From positions 7,312,599 through 7,376,598 of the forward strand of contig CP087563.1 of the NCBI GenBank assembly GCA_020974905.1: DNA of 64,000 bases. Reading direction: 5' to 3'. Of the stretch, positions 28,282 through 36,419 are shown one piece after another; position 1 is the first letter of the stretch; the number at the start of each line of letters is the position of its first letter. This DNA comes from Planctomycetes bacterium syqfu. Lineage in GTDB: Bacteria > Planctomycetota > Phycisphaerae > Phycisphaerales > Phycisphaeraceae. The position numbers were made by a program, and so were the translations under genes. A model generated the notes under the pieces. The model saw only the letters and a list, made by a program, of their open reading frames with translations. It did not search any database and was not told the origin of the DNA.

Positions 28282-30363
28282 ATGTTTTTACTTGTTAAAG
28301 GAAGTTGCATCGTACTGACTGTTATTTTATTCGTAATATTGACACATACATCAGTTGCCGCGGGTGAGGTTGTGATCAATCAATCAAATATAACAGAAAT
28401 GATCCGGCGGATTATTGCGTTAGAGCCACGAATTGCAGATGAACAAACAATTAAACAATACGTGAGTACGTTCAATGAAGCTAACTGTTGGAATGATATT
28501 GATTACACAAGCATGCGTAGAGCATCATGGCCACCCATTTTACATACGTCTAGATGTCGCGATTTAGCACTGGCATATTATGACATGTCTTCTGAAGATC
28601 CGAATCGTATAATTATCAAGCGGATCGTGATCAGAGCAATTGAGCAATGGTTGAAAATGGGACTTAAATCTAACGGATGGTGGTCAAATGAAGTAGGTGT
28701 TCCAGAATATTTATCCCTTGCAGCGTTTTGCTTGGGTGATCAACTACCGGACGATATTAAAGCTGCTTTGGTCAAGCTATTGAAAGATCATGTGAAAATT
28801 GGTAGAACCGGTGTAAACATGGTCTGGTTGTCACAAAATACCATCTATCGCGGTCTTCTTTCTGGAGATATTGAAGATATTGTCATTGGATTTAAGACAA
28901 TTCAGAATCAAATCTATATCACTGATGAAGAAGGTTTGCAGTCTGATTTAAGTTTTCATCAGCATGGCCCAGTGCTTATGACTAATAGCTATGGTTTGAA
29001 TTATGTAAGCATGATGATCGACTTTATTTATATAGCACATGGTACACCAGTCTCCTTTTCGCCAGATAAACGATCTCTCATTGTTGACACACTACTGGAT
29101 GCGACCAGTCTCATGTCATTTAAAGGTCTGGCTTGTCCTGCAACAATGGGGCGGACAGTCACTACGCAGGGAAGGTTGAGAATAGACATTTCTGATTTAT
29201 TCCGAAAGATGTTAAAGTCTGATCCACCAAGGTCTGAAGAGCTCAACGAAATGTTGGCTATTCTTGAAGGAACGAAATCATATCATGCCCGAAATCGCAT
29301 GTTTTATAATTCGGATATCATGATTCATCAGCGGCCTGAATGGCAATTGTCAATCAAAATGTTTTCTGATCGCGTTGTTAATTCGGATTGGGCGATTAAT
29401 CAAGAGGGTAAAAAAAATGCGTACCTTAGTCATGGGAGTACCTTTTTACTTCGTGGACATGATGAGTACGTTGACATACCAGGTATCTGGGATTGGCAGT
29501 ATATTCCAGGTGCAACGGTTGCCATACAGCCTGAATATCAAGGGGTGTTGCATCAGCACAACATGACAGCTTATGCAGGCGGCGCTAGTGATGGTTTGTA
29601 TGGTGTGGCAGGATTTCATTTAAATTTTGATGGATTGAATGCTAAACTTGCATGGTTCTGCTTTGATGATGGATATCTGGTACTTGGTACAGATATTAAA
29701 CATAAAGATAATTTACCTATTGTGACGACCTTAGACCAGTGTTATCTACGAACAGCTGTATGGACTGGTAGTCATACAGGAAATTTTCAACAATTGTCTG
29801 AAAGATTAAGTGGAACATTGCAAAATACAAAATGGATATGGCATGACGGAGTTGTCTATCAGAATTATGGTACAAGTCAAATTTGTCTAGGCCAACGAGT
29901 TCAAACCGGTAATTGGGGAGAAATTAATATTAAATATCAGGATACACCTGATGTCCAATCTGAAGTTTTTCGTGCATGGTTTAGACATACTGATGGTAGT
30001 TTTGCTTATAGAGTTTTACCCAATATTTCTATTGAACAGGTATTGGACAAAGTGAATTGTAACCCTGTTAATATTGTTCAAAATAATTCTAAGGTGATGG
30101 CTGTTTATCATCCCCATATGAAAATGGGTATGGCCGTGTTCTTCGAACCCGGTTTATTGCGACTGACGGATACACTGAATGTTGAAGTCAACCGGCCAGT
30201 CATACTTTTAATCAAACAGGATACAGTTGGTGGCTTTTCAGTAGATTTGTCCTCGCCTACACATGAACAGCAACAGGTTGTGGTCAGCATCAATCAAATA
30301 AAGATAACAATTGAATTGCCCAAAGGGATAAATGCTGGTAATTCCGTTCGTTACAATTGGTGA
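28282..30363 (+). CDS. Polysaccharide lyase family 8-like enzyme, copy 1
   Basis: A 693-residue secreted enzyme with a signal peptide to about residue 27. The alpha/alpha-toroid part has the PL8 pattern: NGWWSNEVGVPE, Asn179 in RTGVNMVW, His228 in HQHGP and Tyr237 in NSYG, then ATMGR with Arg291. The 9-residue His-to-Tyr step and the 49-residue Asn-to-His step are nearly those of chondroitin AC lyase (Asn175, His225, Tyr234). The C-terminal 300 residues are the beta-sandwich domains. PL8 enzymes cut hyaluronan, chondroitin or xanthan by beta-elimination. The sequence is shorter than Gram-positive hyaluronate lyases and close in size to the Bacteroidetes enzyme. The next gene is a paralogue. 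Confidence 0.88.
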   Translation: MFLLVKGSCIVLTVILFVILTHTSVAAGEVVINQSNITEMIRRIIALEPRIADEQTIKQYVSTFNEANCWNDIDYTSMRRASWPPILHTSRCRDLALAYYDMSSEDPNRIIIKRIVIRAIEQWLKMGLKSNGWWSNEVGVPEYLSLAAFCLGDQLPDDIKAALVKLLKDHVKIGRTGVNMVWLSQNTIYRGLLSGDIEDIVIGFKTIQNQIYITDEEGLQSDLSFHQHGPVLMTNSYGLNYVSMMIDFIYIAHGTPVSFSPDKRSLIVDTLLDATSLMSFKGLACPATMGRTVTTQGRLRIDISDLFRKMLKSDPPRSEELNEMLAILEGTKSYHARNRMFYNSDIMIHQRPEWQLSIKMFSDRVVNSDWAINQEGKKNAYLSHGSTFLLRGHDEYVDIPGIWDWQYIPGATVAIQPEYQGVLHQHNMTAYAGGASDGLYGVAGFHLNFDGLNAKLAWFCFDDGYLVLGTDIKHKDNLPIVTTLDQCYLRTAVWTGSHTGNFQQLSERLSGTLQNTKWIWHDGVVYQNYGTSQICLGQRVQTGNWGEINIKYQDTPDVQSEVFRAWFRHTDGSFAYRVLPNISIEQVLDKVNCNPVNIVQNNSKVMAVYHPHMKMGMAVFFEPGLLRLTDTLNVEVNRPVILLIKQDTVGGFSVDLSSPTHEQQQVVVSINQIKITIELPKGINAGNSVRYNW

Positions 30364-30401
30364 ATATCACATCGCTGCTGGAAAATAATGGAGATACTTA
30401 C

Positions 30402-32492
30402 ATGAGTGCTAATAGAATTTGCATATGGATGGATACATTAATCTTACTGTGTGTAGCAATGTTTTTTACAACAACAGTAAAAGCACAAGAGCAGTCGAGA
30501 TTTGTTACGAAGGAAGAAATTAAACAAATCACACAACGTATTATTGCGGCTGAACCTCGTCTGGCTGAAACAAAGCTGATTGATAGCTATATTCAGACAA
30601 TGGATGAGAAGGGGAATTGGCCAGACGTGGATTATGTCAGTTTGCGCCGCGCAAAATGGCCAGCTATTCAGCATGCAACACGTCTGCGTGATATGGGATT
30701 GTTTTATTATGACTTGAAGGATTCACCCGAACGTATGAACATTAAAAGTAAAATCATACAAGGACTCAATCGTTGGCTAGAGATGAAACTTGTGTGCCCC
30801 AATTGGTGGCCAAACGAGATCGGTGTACCTGAGCGCCTTGGTATTGCAGCACTTTGTTTAGGAGACGGTTTGCCTGACCAAACACGTGATGGTCTGGTGT
30901 CATTATCTCGTAAATTTGTCAAGATTAAAATGACTGGAGCCAACAAAGTCTGGCTGTCACAAAATGTTATATTTCGCGGTTTGTTGGCAGAAAACTCAAC
31001 TGACATCAAAGATGGAATTGAAAGTATACAGCAGACGATTTATAAAAGCCTTGATGAAGGAATTCAACCCGATATGAGTTTTCATCAGCATGGCCCTGTC
31101 CTGATGAACAACAGTTATGGCTTGTCATATCTTCAGAATAATCTGCAATTCATGTGGATTTTTCAAGAAACTGCATATTCATTCAAACCTGAAATCAAAT
31201 TATTATTAACAGAAATGTTGCTTGATGGGACTGGTTTGATGACATTCAAAGAGCAAAGTGCACCTGCAACAATGGGGCGGGCCTGTACGCGTATCGGAGC
31301 ATTGAAGAAGAACCTATCCGTATTATATCGCCAGTTACTTGAATGTGACCCTCCACGACGTGATGAAGCCGTACGAGCTATTGAAACAATTGAGGGAAAA
31401 TTAACTTACGTACCCATCAATAAAATGTTTTATGCTGCTGACTTCATGATTCATCAACGTCCTAATTGGCATTTGTCTATCAAAATGTTTTCTGACCGAA
31501 CCTTCAACTCAGATACTTTAGTTAATTCTGAGGGTAAGGAAAATGGCTACATGAGCCACGGTACGGCTTTTCTGATGCGAGGACATGATGAATATTATGA
31601 CCTGCCTGGTGTGTGGGATTGGCAGTATCTCCCCGGTAGTACGGTGGGTATTTCACCAAAGTATCAAGGTAAGCTTAAGATTCACAATCAGTCATCGTAT
31701 GCAGGTGGTGTGAGTAATGGAAAGTTTGGTGCAGCCGGCATGCAACTGGATGTTGATGGTCTACATGCAAAATTGGCTTGGTTCTGCTTAAACGACGGCT
31801 ATCTGGTAATGGGGAGCGGTCTCAAACATGAACAGAAATTGCCGATCATAACAACGCTGGATCAGTGTCGTCGACGTACACCTGTCTGGACATCAGATAT
31901 GAAACAAAAGTCAATTGAACTATCTGATGAGGACAAGGAGAGGAGCATAGACTCAAGTTGGCTTTGGCATGATGATGTTGTCTATGCGAACCTAGGTAAT
32001 AGCAAAATGTGCCTAGGACCAAGATGGCAGGTCGGTAACTGGGGAAACATCAACATAACACATGCCAATTCGCCCGATATAAAAGAAGAGGTTTTCCGCG
32101 CATGGTTGAAACACACCAGTGGCCAATTTGCATATGCCGTTTATCCAGATGTTAAATTGGAAAAAGCTTCAATAATGGCCGATTCTGACAATATTCATAT
32201 AATCAAACATGACGAAAATGTACTGGCGATCTACCATACAATCCAGAAGTTTGGTATGGCAATATTCTTTCAACCTTCAAAAGTACAATTTACAGAGAAG
32301 ATTCAAGTTGCGGTTGACAAGCCTGTTGCAATGCTACTCGACTCCAGTAACAGTGATGAGTTCGATATCTATGTTTCTTCACCTAATCATTATTCGGGAA
32401 ATGTAAATATAAGATACAACGATAAAACGCAAACCATTCCACTTCCAATGGGAATGTATGCTGGACAATCTACGCACTTTAAAATGGATTAA
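30402..32492 (+). CDS. Polysaccharide lyase family 8-like enzyme, copy 2
   Basis: A 696-residue secreted paralogue of the preceding lyase. The start at 30402 is favoured because GGAG precedes it; the frame also opens upstream and overlaps the previous gene. The signal peptide ends near VKAQE. Catalytic candidates are Asn181 in MTGANKVW, His230 in HQHGP and Tyr239 in NSYG, with ATMGR in the same place as in copy 1. The TGANK form is closer to the characterised chondroitin AC lyase than the TGVNM of copy 1. The tandem pair suggests a duplication followed by divergence, perhaps for different sulfation patterns. It is followed by a TolB-like propeller. Confidence 0.88.
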   Translation: MSANRICIWMDTLILLCVAMFFTTTVKAQEQSRFVTKEEIKQITQRIIAAEPRLAETKLIDSYIQTMDEKGNWPDVDYVSLRRAKWPAIQHATRLRDMGLFYYDLKDSPERMNIKSKIIQGLNRWLEMKLVCPNWWPNEIGVPERLGIAALCLGDGLPDQTRDGLVSLSRKFVKIKMTGANKVWLSQNVIFRGLLAENSTDIKDGIESIQQTIYKSLDEGIQPDMSFHQHGPVLMNNSYGLSYLQNNLQFMWIFQETAYSFKPEIKLLLTEMLLDGTGLMTFKEQSAPATMGRACTRIGALKKNLSVLYRQLLECDPPRRDEAVRAIETIEGKLTYVPINKMFYAADFMIHQRPNWHLSIKMFSDRTFNSDTLVNSEGKENGYMSHGTAFLMRGHDEYYDLPGVWDWQYLPGSTVGISPKYQGKLKIHNQSSYAGGVSNGKFGAAGMQLDVDGLHAKLAWFCLNDGYLVMGSGLKHEQKLPIITTLDQCRRRTPVWTSDMKQKSIELSDEDKERSIDSSWLWHDDVVYANLGNSKMCLGPRWQVGNWGNINITHANSPDIKEEVFRAWLKHTSGQFAYAVYPDVKLEKASIMADSDNIHIIKHDENVLAIYHTIQKFGMAIFFQPSKVQFTEKIQVAVDKPVAMLLDSSNSDEFDIYVSSPNHYSGNVNIRYNDKTQTIPLPMGMYAGQSTHFKMD

Positions 32493-32541
32493 TTTTATAA
32501 TTTTTTCAAGATTACCATTCTAAAATTTTAAGAGAAATGAT

Positions 32542-33798
32542 GTGATTATGTGTGCTCAGCCTTATCCTGATTGTTTCCCGGTATATCAGGAATTTTCTCC
32601 CGAAATCCCAATTCATTGCATTACACCAGATATTGGCGGTTGTTTTCACAGATTTTTTGATTCATCACCAATTAGTCCCTCTGGACGTTATGTTGGATTG
32701 ACACGTTTACGCGATGAAAACCACATCCCGGGACCAGCTGATGTCGTAGATATTGTTCTGGTTGACCTACTTACAGGTAAGCAACAAATTGTAGCTCAAA
32801 GTCGGTGTTTTGGTACACAACTGGGAGCGCAAGTTCAATGGGGAAAAACGGATCAAGAGCTATACTACAATGATCTGAATCCAGGACAGTGGCAGCCATT
32901 TGCAATCCGTCTTGACCCGTTTAGTGGTGAACAAGCACAAATGCAAGGTCCGGTTTATATGATTTCCCCTGATGGCCGTTGGCTTGCATCACCATGTTTG
33001 CTTCGAACAGAATTGACACAGAGCGGATATGGTGCGATTGTTCCTCCTGCGTTTCTGCCATTAAATTCCGGGGCAGATCATGATGATGGACTCTACATGA
33101 CTGACACGCGAACTGGTCACAGCAAGCTACTTGTCAGTTTTAGACAGATAGTTAGTGAAATTCCTGAATTACAGAAATCTCCCTATGAAAATGGAGGGTT
33201 TTATGGATTTCATGTTAAATGGAATTTACAGGGAACACGGTTAATGTTTATTCTACGTTATCGATACCTATCAGGTGGAAAACATCAGAAGATGCCCACG
33301 GATGTGATTACCATGTACGCTGATGGGACAAACATTCAATTGGCATTGCCATCATTACGCCGTTTGGCTGGTGGCCATCATCCCAACTGGACACCAGATG
33401 GAGATTATATTACTCAGAACCTTGTGATTGGTGGAAAAATACGGTTTGTCAAATACCGATATGATGGAGATGATTTTTCCACACTAACCGAACGTATTGG
33501 AAGCGGACATCCGATCATGCACCCAAACGGTCGTTATCTAATTACGGACACTTATACCCATGAATCATTAGCATATGGTGATGGGACAACACCATTACGA
33601 TTGATTGATGTTGAAACTGGAAAAGAGCGAGTACTGGCAAGAATTCAAACAAAGTCTACAGCCAGCGACATTGATACAGTTATGCGAGTTGATCCGCATC
33701 CGACATGGGATAGTACGTTCCAACGCATTGTTTTTAATGCATGTCCAGATGGTATTCGAAGAGTTTTTGTTGCTGATTTGAGTGACATCCTGATGTAG
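32542..33798 (+). CDS. TolB-like beta-propeller, oligogalacturonate-lyase-like protein
   Basis: A 418-residue protein without a signal peptide, so probably cytoplasmic. The start is GTG at 32542, 6 bases after AGAGA; ATG at 32548 is the alternative. Repeats of the TolB/WD40-like type are clear: SPISPSGRYVGLTR, MISPDGRWLASP, PNWTPDGDYITQN, HPIMHPNGRYLITDTY, PHPTWDSTFQRIVF. The His residues in these blades resemble the metal-binding pattern of PL22 oligogalacturonate lyases, which act on unsaturated disaccharides inside the cell. This would fit its place after two PL8 lyases, but the identification as a lyase is tentative; it could also be a plain propeller protein. Confidence 0.75.
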   Translation: MIMCAQPYPDCFPVYQEFSPEIPIHCITPDIGGCFHRFFDSSPISPSGRYVGLTRLRDENHIPGPADVVDIVLVDLLTGKQQIVAQSRCFGTQLGAQVQWGKTDQELYYNDLNPGQWQPFAIRLDPFSGEQAQMQGPVYMISPDGRWLASPCLLRTELTQSGYGAIVPPAFLPLNSGADHDDGLYMTDTRTGHSKLLVSFRQIVSEIPELQKSPYENGGFYGFHVKWNLQGTRLMFILRYRYLSGGKHQKMPTDVITMYADGTNIQLALPSLRRLAGGHHPNWTPDGDYITQNLVIGGKIRFVKYRYDGDDFSTLTERIGSGHPIMHPNGRYLITDTYTHESLAYGDGTTPLRLIDVETGKERVLARIQTKSTASDIDTVMRVDPHPTWDSTFQRIVFNACPDGIRRVFVADLSDILM

Positions 33799-33863
33799 CG
33801 ATTTAACAATATGTTCCCTTGCATTGAGCGTTTTGTAAGGTCCTAGCTGCTACGGACATTCAT

Positions 33864-33985
33864 TTATGTTGTTTTTGCGGAGATTGCTGCTGCGAGCCAG
33901 AGGAATCCTGCGAAATGGGCGACCTTCTTTTCATAACGTGTTGCCATGCGCCTGCAGCGTTTAAATCGGCGGAAGAAAGCTCAGA
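33864..33985 (-). pseudogene. IS5-family transposase C-terminal fragment
   Basis: On the minus strand the translation reads FFRRFKRCRRMATRYEKK, then VAHFAGFLWLAAAISAKTT and a stop. This is the conserved end of IS5-type transposases (RxxATRYxK followed by a hydrophobic helix). A stop codon precedes it in frame, so only about 38 codons remain. It abuts a recombinase fragment on the opposite strand at about 33985, showing one element broken by or joined to another. Confidence 0.75.
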
Positions 33986-34445
33986 TGCCAGTCGAACTCA
34001 ATAGCGATAAACCAGAAGTCAAACTACACACGTGCTTGTATCAACCCGAGATTCAACGGCGTGGTCAGCAGGTCACATTAACGCTGAAAATCCAGATCAA
34101 GAAGTTGGATCACAAACGGATTTTGGTCGCACCGGATGGCCATGATCTATTCATGCCTGAAAACTCAGACCCCAAGGATCACATCGTGCAGGCGATAGGG
34201 CAGGCGTATCATTGGCTGGAGTTGATCGAAAACGAATGCCTGAAATATTACGAGTTGGCACAACGGATAAAATGTCAACGAAAACCTGATTCGCAAGAAT
34301 CTACATCTCACGCAATTGAGTCCGGCGATTCTCAAGTGGGTATTGACCGGGGAATTGTCATCGCAGGTGACGCTACACCAACTCTTCAAAGCTGCACAGC
34401 TTCTGGACTGGGATCAGCAGCATCAGTACTCGGGCTGTAAGTCAA
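33985..34445 (+). pseudogene. Degenerate C-terminal part of a site-specific recombinase-type protein, frameshifted
   Basis: The first part reads VTLTLKIQIKKLDHKRILVA, then a linker and HIVQAIGQAYHWLELIENEC. After about 34275 the sensible reading moves one frame and gives NENLIRKNLHLTQLSPAILK and WVLTGELSSQVTLHQLF, then DWDQQHQ. Together these match the familiar tail of serine-recombinase-associated proteins in Planctomycetes: a beta segment, then a helix-turn-helix of the form ...ISRILxLTLLAPxIxxAIL. The catalytic N-terminal domain is absent. The intact recombinase at 52112 has a different tail. This is a remnant, situated about 200 bases from tRNA-Ser. Confidence 0.65.
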
Positions 34446-34573
34446 GACAAATCTGCTTATCGCCAACACTGCATCCGCACCACGCGAAATCGGGTTTGAG
34501 ACACTTGGCTGAATCGAGGCTTTATTCGTCTCAAACGAACCAATTTCAAGCGTCTCCGCTTTGCCCGAAATGC

Positions 34574-34631
34574 AAAAATCTCCCGCATAAACAGGCATTT
34601 ATTTAAATGCACAAATGTTTATGCGAGAGAT
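34574..34631 (-). terminator. Strong terminator downstream of tRNA-Ser
   Basis: On the minus strand a 16-base stem (arms at 34616-34631 and 34578-34593, one G-T pair) is followed by a T run (34574-34578). Within the loop GCATTT and AAATGC can also pair. It is correctly placed 14 bases after the tRNA-Ser 3' end. Confidence 0.8.
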
Positions 34632-34644
34632 CTTTACGTGTAAG

Positions 34645-34732
34645 CGGAGAGGGAGGGATTCGAACCCTCGGTACGGACAAGCCGTACACAGCATTTCCAG
34701 TGCTGCTCCTTCAGCCGCTCGGACACCTCTCC
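34645..34732 (-). tRNA. tRNA-Ser (anticodon GGA)
   Basis: The minus strand folds as an 88-base tRNA with a 7-base acceptor stem (GGAGAGG with CCTCTCC), the anticodon stem CAGCA/TGCTG around the loop CTGGAAA, a long variable arm (GTACGG/CCGTAC) typical of tRNA-Ser and the T arm GAGGGTTCGAATCCCTC. The anticodon is GGA. CCA is not encoded. A promoter lies just upstream and a strong terminator just downstream. Mobile-element fragments sit on its 3' side. Confidence 0.96.
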
Positions 34733-34745
34733 GGCTGAGTCGCAT

Positions 34746-34773
34746 ATCTTAAACAATCTACAGCAGTTGTAAA
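34746..34773 (-). promoter_or_regulatory. Promoter of tRNA-Ser
   Basis: On the minus strand TTTACA (34773-34768) and TAAGAT (34751-34746) are separated by 16 bases. The -10 box ends 13 bases before the tRNA 5' end, a normal distance for a tRNA promoter. Confidence 0.6.
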
Positions 34774-34825
34774 GTCGGTGGTTCCCATTGGGACGACTTT
34801 CTGTAAATCACCCATTTTCGCATTG

Positions 34826-34866
34826 TTGACATGGATCAAAGACATAAAATGACAAGTGCTTATCAT
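34826..34866 (+). promoter_or_regulatory. FNR/CRP-family box in class II position with -10 box
   Basis: TTGACATGGATCAA at 34826-34839 matches the FNR/DNR-type palindrome TTGAY-N4-RTCAA. A -10 box TATCAT lies at 34861-34866, giving a start near 34873. The centre of the palindrome would then be about 41 bases upstream of the start, the classical class II activation distance. No separate -35 box is needed in such promoters. It faces the YecH-like gene at 34911. Confidence 0.55.
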
Positions 34867-34910
34867 GGACATCATGCACGGTGAAAACCACGTGTTTCAA
34901 GGAGTTAAAA

Positions 34911-35162
34911 ATGTCCTGCCAACAGCAAGTACACGGTCATGAAGTCATGCAGATGATCGCAGATGCAACCGAACCGATCACCGAATCGCAGCTCAAGGAG
35001 CAGATCGAAGCCGTCTATGGCCACAGCGCCACGTTTTTTGCCTGCGCCATTCAGGATGTCGATCTGCAGGGGATTCTCACCTTTCTCAAGGCTCGGGGCA
35101 AAGTCGTCGAAGTCGAAGGCAAACTCACCACAGACATCGGCCTGAAATGCGATCATGGTTGA
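34911..35162 (+). CDS. YecH-like (DUF2492) small metal-binding protein
   Basis: An 83-residue protein. The ATG at 34911 has a perfect AAGGAG ribosome binding site; an ATG 30 bases upstream stays in frame but has none. VHGHEVMQMI near the start and a central GHSATFFACAIQDVDL, with a C-terminal LKCDHG, match the YecH/DUF2492 family. Its His and Cys residues are thought to bind metal. The function of the family is not known, though in enterobacteria it lies near ferritin. The FNR-like box upstream suggests induction under low oxygen or nitrosative stress. Confidence 0.85.
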   Translation: MSCQQQVHGHEVMQMIADATEPITESQLKEQIEAVYGHSATFFACAIQDVDLQGILTFLKARGKVVEVEGKLTTDIGLKCDHG

Positions 35163-35268
35163 TGTGGTCAATTCCTGGCCGTAAGCCAATGTGCATCGCT
35201 GATCCAGTGACAATAATGTATTATTTGTATTTGATTTGGCAATACAGATTTTACAGATGGTTTAAGCA

Positions 35269-36387
35269 ATGCCCAATTCCCCAGCCAGTCAGGAAAAGAA
35301 CAGTCAGACCCGGCAGGTACTCAAAGCACTGAGGACGCGGATTGTTCGTGGTGAGTTTGAGCCAGGGCAACGGTTGCCATCTTTTGGACAACTTGAATCA
35401 GAGCTTGGAGCAGGTCGAACGGTGCTCCAGCAAGCCATTGCCGTACTCAAGGATGATGGTTTTGTTACTTCACAACCAAGGCAGGGATTATACATTGCAA
35501 AGTCCCCACCACACCTGGGACGTTATGCCATCGTCTTCCCATGCTTTCCGGATCACCGGCAGTGGTCGGGTTTCCATGGAGCGACCATCGCTGAGGCACG
35601 TCGGATTTCAGCAGAACAATCGCCGGTCAAGTTTGAGTATTACCAAGGCGTCAACGATGAACGTCGGGGCGGTGTAGTGCTTGATTCGCTGTTGAACGAA
35701 GTCACAGCTCAACGCTTGGCTGGTTTAGTCTTGTTACCTGAAACGCATGATTTGGCTGCTCACCCAGATGTGCTTGCATCTGGTATTCCCATGGTGATGG
35801 TTGATGGTGATCGCGGTATTACACCCAGGCCACAAATCTGCACCGATATTCCCATGCTCTTTGAAAGGGGGCTGGCATGGCTTAAAAAACGTGGACGCAA
35901 ACGCATTGCGATGGTGTATATGGCAGACACCTTCCCGTGGCTGACACCGAAACATTTTGAGAATGTTGGCACGATCTATCACAAAGCCTGGGTGCAGCGC
36001 ATTGGTCGATCACATCCGCAAACGGTCAGTGAAGTGGTCCATTTACTTATGGATTATCCTCCGTCCCGACGACCGGATGGGTTGTTTATTGCAGATGATA
36101 ATTTGATTCAACGCTCGTTGGCATCCTTATTGGAATTGAAGCTTAAGGTGGGCAAGGATCTGGATGTCATTGCCCATTGTAATTGGCCGCATCCCATTCA
36201 GAGTAAGGTGCCGATGCAAAGAATTGGTTTTCATGCAGGTCAATTGCTTGAAGCTTGTCTGGATGTGTTTCCAACCATCAAGCCGGACCAACAGGATGAA
36301 CGTGTGTTGACCGTCCCTGCTTTGTTTGAGTCGGAAGTCGTCCAAATGAACTGGAAACAACCAGCAGTCATGGTGAATATGGTATGA
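35269..36387 (+). CDS. GntR-type HTH regulator with LacI-like sensor domain (3 of 3)
   Basis: A 372-residue regulator built as the other two: a GntR winged helix in residues 14-80 (LKALRTRIVRGEFEPGQRLP, then IAVLKDDGFVTSQPRQGLYI) and a sugar-sensor domain beyond residue 88 that begins RYAIVFPCFP. The shared motifs RPDGLFIADDN and IAHCNWP are present. Unlike the other two it is not beside a lyase or hydrolase gene; the next gene, overlapping or just downstream, encodes a LysM lipoprotein. Its target may lie elsewhere, so the gene may be a stray member of this regulator family. Confidence 0.9.
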   Translation: MPNSPASQEKNSQTRQVLKALRTRIVRGEFEPGQRLPSFGQLESELGAGRTVLQQAIAVLKDDGFVTSQPRQGLYIAKSPPHLGRYAIVFPCFPDHRQWSGFHGATIAEARRISAEQSPVKFEYYQGVNDERRGGVVLDSLLNEVTAQRLAGLVLLPETHDLAAHPDVLASGIPMVMVDGDRGITPRPQICTDIPMLFERGLAWLKKRGRKRIAMVYMADTFPWLTPKHFENVGTIYHKAWVQRIGRSHPQTVSEVVHLLMDYPPSRRPDGLFIADDNLIQRSLASLLELKLKVGKDLDVIAHCNWPHPIQSKVPMQRIGFHAGQLLEACLDVFPTIKPDQQDERVLTVPALFESEVVQMNWKQPAVMVNMV

Positions 36388-36419
36388 TCCGAATGACGAA
36401 GTCTGCGTGGAGGGTTTGG

